Shown here piece after piece: positions 30,922 to 36,988 of a stretch of 36,988 bases of DNA. Position numbers and translations under genes: made by a program. Under the pieces are notes generated by a model. That model was not told where the DNA came from. It saw only the letters and a program-made list of their open reading frames with translations, and did not search any database. The stretch's first letter is position 1, and each line of letters opens with the position of its first letter. The stretch is taken from positions 1 through 36,988 of the forward strand of contig PAEL01000006.1 of assembly GCA_002700775.1 (NCBI GenBank), given 5' to 3'. The DNA comes from Gammaproteobacteria bacterium (GTDB taxonomy: Bacteria > Pseudomonadota > Gammaproteobacteria > Pseudomonadales > Pseudohongiellaceae).

Positions 30922-31578
30922 CTAACCTAAAAATCCCGGCTTAGAGCGGTCTAAGCGAATGTAATCTGAATAGTCGTCAACATCCCAGAGAGTCTCTAGC
31001 TCGTGAACCCGAAGGCCGTGTTCCGCTGCGTAGCGCCGTGTCGTTGTCAAAACCTCGCCCGAGCCCCAACGAATATCATTAAAAAGATAAGATACAGGCT
31101 CTGAGACCGCAATAAGAAAATATCCGCCATCTTCTGCAGGACCCAAAATCAAATCAAAACCATCTGCGAGCGCTTTTGCTGATTCTCTTAAGTGTCTACC
31201 AGCAAGAACAGGGCAATCGCACCCGATTAATATAACCGATGAAACACCACATTCCTGAAAAGCTTCATGTATGGCGTAGTCCATTTTAGCTCCCAAATCT
31301 CCGTTAATCTGAAAACGCAACGTAGATGGCTCCAGGAACTCGCTAAAAAACTCATCTTCGTCAGGGGCAGTTATCCATACCTGTATAGGAGCCACTTTCG
31401 ACGATAACGCTACCTGACAGGTATGCCGAGTAATTTTTCGGTGAAAATCAGTGGCGACCTCCTCACCAATAGCAACAGCAAGCCGAGTTTTTACATGTCC
31501 TAAACGAGGAGTTTTGGCGAATACAATTATTCTAGTCCTGTCGTACTCGTACAACAATTTAATCATTCTCCTGCGCAA
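30922..31578 (-). CDS. TIGR04282/DUF2064 family nucleotidyl/glycosyltransferase
   Basis: IIVFAKTPRLGHVKTRLA, VILIGCDCPVL, DLILGPAEDGGYFLIAV, ETLWDVDDYSDYIRL. Confidence 0.9.
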   Translation of the reverse strand: MRRRMIKLLYEYDRTRIIVFAKTPRLGHVKTRLAVAIGEEVATDFHRKITRHTCQVALSSKVAPIQVWITAPDEDEFFSEFLEPSTLRFQINGDLGAKMDYAIHEAFQECGVSSVILIGCDCPVLAGRHLRESAKALADGFDLILGPAEDGGYFLIAVSEPVSYLFNDIRWGSGEVLTTTRRYAAEHGLRVHELETLWDVDDYSDYIRLDRSKPGFLG

Positions 31579-31601
31579 ACTTATAAAACACTATTGCAAA
31601 A

Positions 31602-32324
31602 TCAAGACTTATAATAATAACTAACCAATAACTTTGGACTTACACCAATAAAATATAAAAACCGAAGCAACCACATCAATAGGACAGTCCTAAGCACTCC
31701 CTCTTTCTGCCAACGCCTGGCAGACGTAGTAACAAAACCTTTCATCAGCACCGGCTTAGCATGTCGCCTTAGTCGCTTGGTTAACTCAATGTCTTCCATA
31801 ATTGGAATATCTGCAAAGCCATTTAATTTCCAGAAAAAATCACGATTAACTATTAATGTTTGGTCACCTGTAGATACAGACGTCAACCGTGAGCGCAAAT
31901 TCATGAACTTAGCAATGATAGAATAAACAAAACCATCGGCGTCAAAGCGGACGTCGAACCACCCCCAAAAAAACGAACGATTAGACAAAATTTTTGAGAT
32001 AATTAAATCAAAGTCGGCAGGCAAATGTGTATCGGCATGCAAGAATAACAACCACTTTCCCGAAGCAGATTTTGCCCCAAGATTCATCTGCCTTGCTCTT
32101 CCTCGCTCAGATTGTAAAATCAAATCACAAAACTCGGCTGTTTCATCAGAATCGAGGTTGCACTGCCCCGCTTCAATTAGTATGACCTCGTAACCCCGAG
32201 ATCTTAAAACTTGAAGTTTTCGGAGATTAACCCGTAACGAGTCCCCTTCATTAAACGCGGGAATAATTACGCTTAACCTATTAGCCTGCGTAACTGCGCT
32301 CACCTCAACTTCATTGAATATCAC
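31602..32324 (-). CDS. TIGR04283-type family 2 glycosyltransferase
   Basis: LSVIIPAFNEGDSLRVNLRKL, SERGRARQMNLGAKSASGKWLLFLHADTHLP, FADIPIMEDIELTKRLRR. Paired with the TIGR04282-type gene. Confidence 0.9.
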   Translation of the reverse strand: MIFNEVEVSAVTQANRLSVIIPAFNEGDSLRVNLRKLQVLRSRGYEVILIEAGQCNLDSDETAEFCDLILQSERGRARQMNLGAKSASGKWLLFLHADTHLPADFDLIISKILSNRSFFWGWFDVRFDADGFVYSIIAKFMNLRSRLTSVSTGDQTLIVNRDFFWKLNGFADIPIMEDIELTKRLRRHAKPVLMKGFVTTSARRWQKEGVLRTVLLMWLLRFLYFIGVSPKLLVSYYYKS

Positions 32325-32612
32325 GTCACCCTCCCTAAATTATGGATATCCTGGGATATTGCTCATTATTTTTTATTGAATCCACAGCATCAACCTGGGA
32401 CTCACCTATTTATAAGTACGCTATTGGGTCAGCGCTTTATGGAAAACCCGATAAACTAAATATTGAGTTTAAGGTATACGACATGTCAAGCGGCCCCCAA
32501 AAATTGGGGCCAAGAGGAAAAATTTCTGGTTCTTGCGCACTGCAATATTAGTTCTCGCCAAACGCAGCCTACTTTTTAGACTGCCTAGACATACAATTAC
32601 GTTTTTAAAGCA

Positions 32613-32626
32613 TTTTGTCGACAAAA
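32613..32626. promoter_or_regulatory. Candidate GntR/PrpR operator 1
   Basis: Perfect 14-bp palindrome TTTTGTCGACAAAA upstream of the gntR-prp operon. Confidence 0.65.
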
Positions 32627-32677
32627 GCCTTTTGTTAAGGGTATAAAAAGCGTAATATGCTTTCTTCAGTAGCAAAA

Positions 32678-32687
32678 TTGTTGACAA
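32678..32687. promoter_or_regulatory. Candidate GntR/PrpR operator 2
   Basis: TTGTTGACAA, one substitution from the operator 1 core TTGTCGACAA, immediately before the gntR start. Confidence 0.55.
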
Positions 32688-32691
32688 AAAC

Positions 32692-33357
32692 GTGACGGTG
32701 CTTCCCAGAACAACCCCCACTAACTCGGAATCTGCATTTCAAATAATTCGAGATGCTATTTTAAGCGGTGCATTATCGCCGGGAAGCAAAATTAGCGAAG
32801 CTCACACCTGTCAAATCTACGGCATTGGACGCGGCCCCCTTAGAGAAGCTTTGAGACGGCTAGAAGGGTGCAAACTTGTTGAAATAAAACCAAACGCAGG
32901 TGCTAAAGTAAGTTTTATAAAGCCTTCTCAAATAATTGAAATATATGAAATTAGAGAATCATTGGAAGGACTTGCATGTAAACTAGCGGCAACGAATGCA
33001 AATAAAACAGACTGCCTCGCCCTACGATCAATCATAACAGAGCAGCGACTGCAGATGACACAAAATAACGGGGACCTCGCCCCGCTGAAAGAAGGAGATC
33101 TAGACCTCCACTTTTCAATCGTTAAAGTTTCTGGCAACACTCAGCTTTTCCAACTCCTATGTCACGACCTTTATCAACTTGTTCAATTATACAGATTACA
33201 GCCTAACACCAGTCCGTCCAGACCACACATAGCATTAGAAGAACACACACAAATTGTAGACGCGATAGAAAGAAAAGATCCAGAGCTCGCTGACTTGCTT
33301 ATGAGGCGGCATATATCGAACGCAAGGCAAGAACTCCTGGCGAATTTATCTCTATGA
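32692..33357 (+). CDS. GntR family (FCD/FadR-type) regulator, probable methylcitrate operon regulator
   Basis: wHTH AFQIIRDAILSGALSPGSKISEAHTCQIYGIGRGPLREALRRLEGCKLVEIKPNAGAKV plus FCD helices (IYEIRESLEGLACKLAA, DLHFSIVKVSGNTQL). Upstream of prpBCD. Confidence 0.9.
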   Translation: MTVLPRTTPTNSESAFQIIRDAILSGALSPGSKISEAHTCQIYGIGRGPLREALRRLEGCKLVEIKPNAGAKVSFIKPSQIIEIYEIRESLEGLACKLAATNANKTDCLALRSIITEQRLQMTQNNGDLAPLKEGDLDLHFSIVKVSGNTQLFQLLCHDLYQLVQLYRLQPNTSPSRPHIALEEHTQIVDAIERKDPELADLLMRRHISNARQELLANLSL

Positions 33358-33395
33358 AGATTAAACCCCATTTCGAGTAAACTATTGGAGCACTA

Positions 33396-34283
33396 ATGCA
33401 AGATAAAAGATCCCCAGGCAAAAAGTTTAAAGAAGAACTAAACACTCAAAACCCACTTCAAATAGTCGGCACCATAAATGCCTACTCCGCGATGCTGGCA
33501 AAAACTGTAGGCCACCGAGCGTTATACCTATCTGGAGCGGGCGTAGCAAACGGCTCACTCGGAGTTCCCGATCTCGGTATATCTTCCCTAAATGATGTCC
33601 TTACTGACGCCGAGCGAATTACAGCGGCAACAAATTTGCCATTATTAGTCGACATCGATACCGGTTGGGGCGGTGCTTTTAATATCGCGCGAACCATTCG
33701 CTCAATGGAGCGAGCCGGGGTCGCAGCAATTCATATTGAAGACCAAATATTACAGAAGCGCTGCGGGCATCGCCCAAATAAAGCGATTGTGAGTAGCAGT
33801 GAGATGGTGAATCGAATCAAAGCTGCTGTAGACTCAAGGATTGATGACGATTTTGTAATCATGGCTAGAACTGATGCGTTAGCCTCTGAAGGCACGGAAA
33901 AAGCCATAGAAAGATGCATTGCTTACGTTGAGGCCGGAGCCGATTCAATTTTTCCCGAGGCAATGATTACGCTTGATCAATACGAAAGTTTTGCGAAGGC
34001 TATGCCTGTTCCGATACTTGCCAATATCACTGAGTTTGGCAAAACACCGTTGTTTAGTTGTGAAGAACTAAGTACACATGGCGTAGACATGGTTCTTTAT
34101 CCTTTGTCTGCTTTTCGAGCGATGAATCAAGCCGCTCTGAAGGTTTATCAATCAATTGCTTCGAACGGCTGCCAAAACGATGTAATCACAACAATGCAAA
34201 CACGAGAAGAACTTTACAATGTTCTGGGCTATCACGATTACGAAAAGAAGCTGGATTCGTTATTTTACGCAACGGAAGATTAA
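33396..34283 (+). CDS. prpB: 2-methylisocitrate lyase
   Basis: [63 protein letters not shown]. Confidence 0.95.
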   Translation: MQDKRSPGKKFKEELNTQNPLQIVGTINAYSAMLAKTVGHRALYLSGAGVANGSLGVPDLGISSLNDVLTDAERITAATNLPLLVDIDTGWGGAFNIARTIRSMERAGVAAIHIEDQILQKRCGHRPNKAIVSSSEMVNRIKAAVDSRIDDDFVIMARTDALASEGTEKAIERCIAYVEAGADSIFPEAMITLDQYESFAKAMPVPILANITEFGKTPLFSCEELSTHGVDMVLYPLSAFRAMNQAALKVYQSIASNGCQNDVITTMQTREELYNVLGYHDYEKKLDSLFYATED

Positions 34284-34309
34284 ATATAATAAAGTAAGAG
34301 GTAGTAGCA

Positions 34310-35434
34310 ATGAGTAACAAAGAATTGACTGGTGCGGGACTAAGAGGGCAAGTGGCCGGCGACACCGCTTTGTGCACCGTGGGTAAAACCGGCTCTGGTC
34401 TGACCTATCGAGGTTTCGACATAAATGACCTTGCAAACTTAGCTACGTTCGAAGAGGTAGCTTACTTACTTCTCCAAGGTCGCCTCCCAAATCAAACTGA
34501 ACTTGACAACTATCTTGATGAAATTTGTTCGTTGCGAACCTTACCAAAAGAATTAAGAGATGTTTTAGAGAGGCTACCTGCATCAGCGCACCCAATGGAT
34601 GTAATGCGCACAGGCTGCTCGACGCTTGGCAATCTTGAAATGGAGACAGGTTTTGAGGATCAGGACGACGCTGCCAATCGGTTATTAGCGATAATGCCAA
34701 GTATAATTTGCTACTGGTACAATTTCTCACACAAAGGCACACGAACCGAGACGGAATCAGAGCACAGAACGATCGGAGAGCACTTCCTTCATATGTTATC
34801 CGGCGACACCCCCTCTAAATTGTTCAGCGAAGCAATGAATACCTCATTAATTCTCTATGCCGAACATGAATTTAATGCCTCAACGTTCGCCGCTCGCGTT
34901 TGCGCATCTACCCTTTCAGACATGCACTCTTGCGTTTGTGCCGCAATTGGAACATTGCGAGGACCACTTCACGGAGGTGCGAATGAGGCCGCCATGGAGA
35001 TGATCGAAACCTGGAAAACCACTGCTCAGGCCGAAGAGAAAATTTTAGATATGCTTGAGCGAAAAGAAAAAATAATGGGCTTTGGTCACGCTATCTACCG
35101 GACTTCTGACCCGAGAAACGCGATTATTAAAAAGTGGTCGAAAAAATTGGGGGAAGAAATAGGCGATAAATCCCTATTCGCTATTTCCGAGCGCTGCGAG
35201 CAGGTTATGCTTCGGGAAAAAGGCCTATTTTGCAATGCCGACTTTTTTCACGCATCCGCCTACCGATTCATGAATATACCTACCAAACTATTCACGCCCA
35301 TTTTTGTTATGTCTCGTGTTACCGGCTGGACAGCACACGTAAAAGAACAACGAGGCAATAATCGTATTATTCGCCCCAGTGCTAACTACCTTGGGCCTGA
35401 AAGCAATGCATGGATCCCAATTGAAAATCGCTAA
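34310..35434 (+). CDS. prpC: 2-methylcitrate synthase
   Basis: TYRGFDINDLA, EEVAYLLLQGRLP, GPLHGGANEAAMEM, IMGFGHAIYRTSDPRNAIIKKWS, RVTGWTAHVKEQRGNNRIIRP. Confidence 0.95.
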   Translation: MSNKELTGAGLRGQVAGDTALCTVGKTGSGLTYRGFDINDLANLATFEEVAYLLLQGRLPNQTELDNYLDEICSLRTLPKELRDVLERLPASAHPMDVMRTGCSTLGNLEMETGFEDQDDAANRLLAIMPSIICYWYNFSHKGTRTETESEHRTIGEHFLHMLSGDTPSKLFSEAMNTSLILYAEHEFNASTFAARVCASTLSDMHSCVCAAIGTLRGPLHGGANEAAMEMIETWKTTAQAEEKILDMLERKEKIMGFGHAIYRTSDPRNAIIKKWSKKLGEEIGDKSLFAISERCEQVMLREKGLFCNADFFHASAYRFMNIPTKLFTPIFVMSRVTGWTAHVKEQRGNNRIIRPSANYLGPESNAWIPIENR

Positions 35435-35478
35435 ATAATGCCCCAAGCTGACTTAATTATTTTAAAGAGGAAAAAAAA

Positions 35479-36927
35479 TTGCTTTCTAATGTAGAGACAA
35501 ACAACCGACCTCAGCCAGACCAAGTTCTCAGTGATATTGCAGATTACGTTTGTGAATTCGACATACAGTCATCAGAGGCCTACGATACTGCTCGTAACTG
35601 CTTAATAGATACACTTGGCTGCGGACTATTAGCGCTTAATTTTCCCGAGTGCACAAAACTACTTGGACCGCTTGTTGATGGAACGATCGTTCCGCATGGA
35701 GCTCGAGTGCCTGGCACCAAGCTCAGGCTTGACCCTATCAAAGCTGCATGGGATATTGGCTGCACTATACGCTGGCTAGACTTCAACGACACATGGCTAG
35801 CAGCAGAATGGGGCCATCCATCTGACAATCTAGGTGCGATCTTAGCCGTTGCAGATCACCTTTCACAGAAAAATCTCGCGAACGGGAAACCCCCTTTACT
35901 GATGAGAGATGTTCTTACAGCCATGATTAAAGCTCATGAGATACAGGGCGTAATTGCTCTTAAGAATAGCTTTAATCGCGTTGGCCTATGCCATGTTCTT
36001 TTGGTCAGAGTTGCATCAACAGCGGTGGTTACAAAAATGCTTGGCGGCGACCGACAGCAGATTATCGATGCCGTTTCCCAAGCTTGGTTAGACGGCTCTA
36101 GTCTCAGAACATACAGGCACTCGCCGAATGCGGGTCCTCGAAAATCATGGGCTGCTGGTGATGCCACCTCACGGGCAGTGCGTCTTGCGGATCTGACAAT
36201 GCGCGGTGAAATCGGATACCCAAGCGCCTTATCTGCGAAAACATGGGGTTTTTACGACGTTTCGTTTGGGGGAAATTCATTTGCGTTTGATCAAGAATAC
36301 GGAAGTTATGTGATGGAAAATATTTTGTTTAAAATTTCCTTCCCAGCGGAATTTCATTCGCAGACCGCAGCCGAAGCCGCGGTCAAACTACACCCTTTTG
36401 TCAAAGGCCGTTTACGCGAAATAGAAAAAATCGTCGTTCATACGCATGAGTCAGCAATACGCATAATTAGCAAATCTGGCCCATTAAATAATCCCGCAGA
36501 TCGTGATCACTGCCTACAATATATGATTGCAGTTCCACTTATTTTTGGCGACCTTGTTGCAGAAAATTATGAGGACGAATTTCACGAAAACAATCCGCTA
36601 ATCGATGAGCTACGATCAAAAATGGAAATTAATGAAAACGCCAAATACACAAAGGAATATTTAGAACCAGAAAAACGGTCCATTGCTAACTCACTACAAG
36701 TTTTTTTCACTGATGGCACGCAAAGCGACGCTATAGAGATTAATTATCCGGTAGGCCATAAAAAAAGACGACAAGAAGGGATTCCGATGCTCGAAAAAAA
36801 ATTCAAATCGAACTTACGCACTCGATTTCCCGAAGATCGGTGTGACGAAATTTTTAGGCTGTGTGCAAGTCAGGAACAACTTGAAAAAACTTCGGTCAGT
36901 CACTTCATGGAAATGCTCATGATCTGA
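35479..36927 (+). CDS. prpD: 2-methylcitrate dehydratase (PrpD/MmgE family)
   Basis: [73 protein letters not shown] start after AGAGG. Confidence 0.94.
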   Translation: MLSNVETNNRPQPDQVLSDIADYVCEFDIQSSEAYDTARNCLIDTLGCGLLALNFPECTKLLGPLVDGTIVPHGARVPGTKLRLDPIKAAWDIGCTIRWLDFNDTWLAAEWGHPSDNLGAILAVADHLSQKNLANGKPPLLMRDVLTAMIKAHEIQGVIALKNSFNRVGLCHVLLVRVASTAVVTKMLGGDRQQIIDAVSQAWLDGSSLRTYRHSPNAGPRKSWAAGDATSRAVRLADLTMRGEIGYPSALSAKTWGFYDVSFGGNSFAFDQEYGSYVMENILFKISFPAEFHSQTAAEAAVKLHPFVKGRLREIEKIVVHTHESAIRIISKSGPLNNPADRDHCLQYMIAVPLIFGDLVAENYEDEFHENNPLIDELRSKMEINENAKYTKEYLEPEKRSIANSLQVFFTDGTQSDAIEINYPVGHKKRRQEGIPMLEKKFKSNLRTRFPEDRCDEIFRLCASQEQLEKTSVSHFMEMLMI

Positions 36928-36988
36928 ACTAAGTTTTAAAAAACCAAAACCCAACCTTGAAATATTTTTTTTAAGCCATACTTAAAAT

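Noticed and set aside
32342-32551. Plus-strand 69-aa ORF between the glycosyltransferases and gntR
   Set aside because: No recognisable domain or clear RBS; it runs through a hairpin in an AT-rich intergenic region. Insufficient support for coding.

Overview
This window is a gene-dense gammaproteobacterial chromosome segment, probably one contig: it begins in a 33-nt poly-A run and ends about 60 bp after prpD. Most of it is recognisable housekeeping content. From left to right: truncated mnmC C-terminus, M18 aminopeptidase (apeB), FKBP PPIase, a small leucine-rich-repeat lipoprotein, miaE, bamC, dapA, an AI-2E/PerM-type permease, a TusA-family protein, bepA (M48), nadA, tRNA-Lys(TTT), queC, queE, cpoB, tolB-tolA-tolR-tolQ, ruvB-ruvA-ruvC, yebC, aspS, an FmdB zinc ribbon, an HU-like protein with a basic tail, an intrinsic terminator, proS, wrbA, DUF2069, hda, DUF2066, purM-purN, a FleQ-type sigma54 activator divergent from a FlgM-like ORF, a TIGR04282/TIGR04283 glycosyltransferase pair, and gntR-prpB-prpC-prpD. 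I see no CRISPR array, prophage, transposon or obvious novel defence system. The observations most worth following up are: (a) FleQ next to a FlgM-like anti-sigma28 ORF, with no flagellar structural genes in the window; (b) a tol-cpoB cluster with no room for pal or ybgC; (c) two TTGTYGACAA operator-like palindromes with centres 63 bp apart in front of the prp gntR; (d) a probable AUU start codon for nadA, preceded by a strong Shine-Dalgarno; (e) an orphan LRR lipoprotein; (f) an HU protein with a histone-like basic N-terminal extension. All family calls were made by reading the translations, with no database searches.
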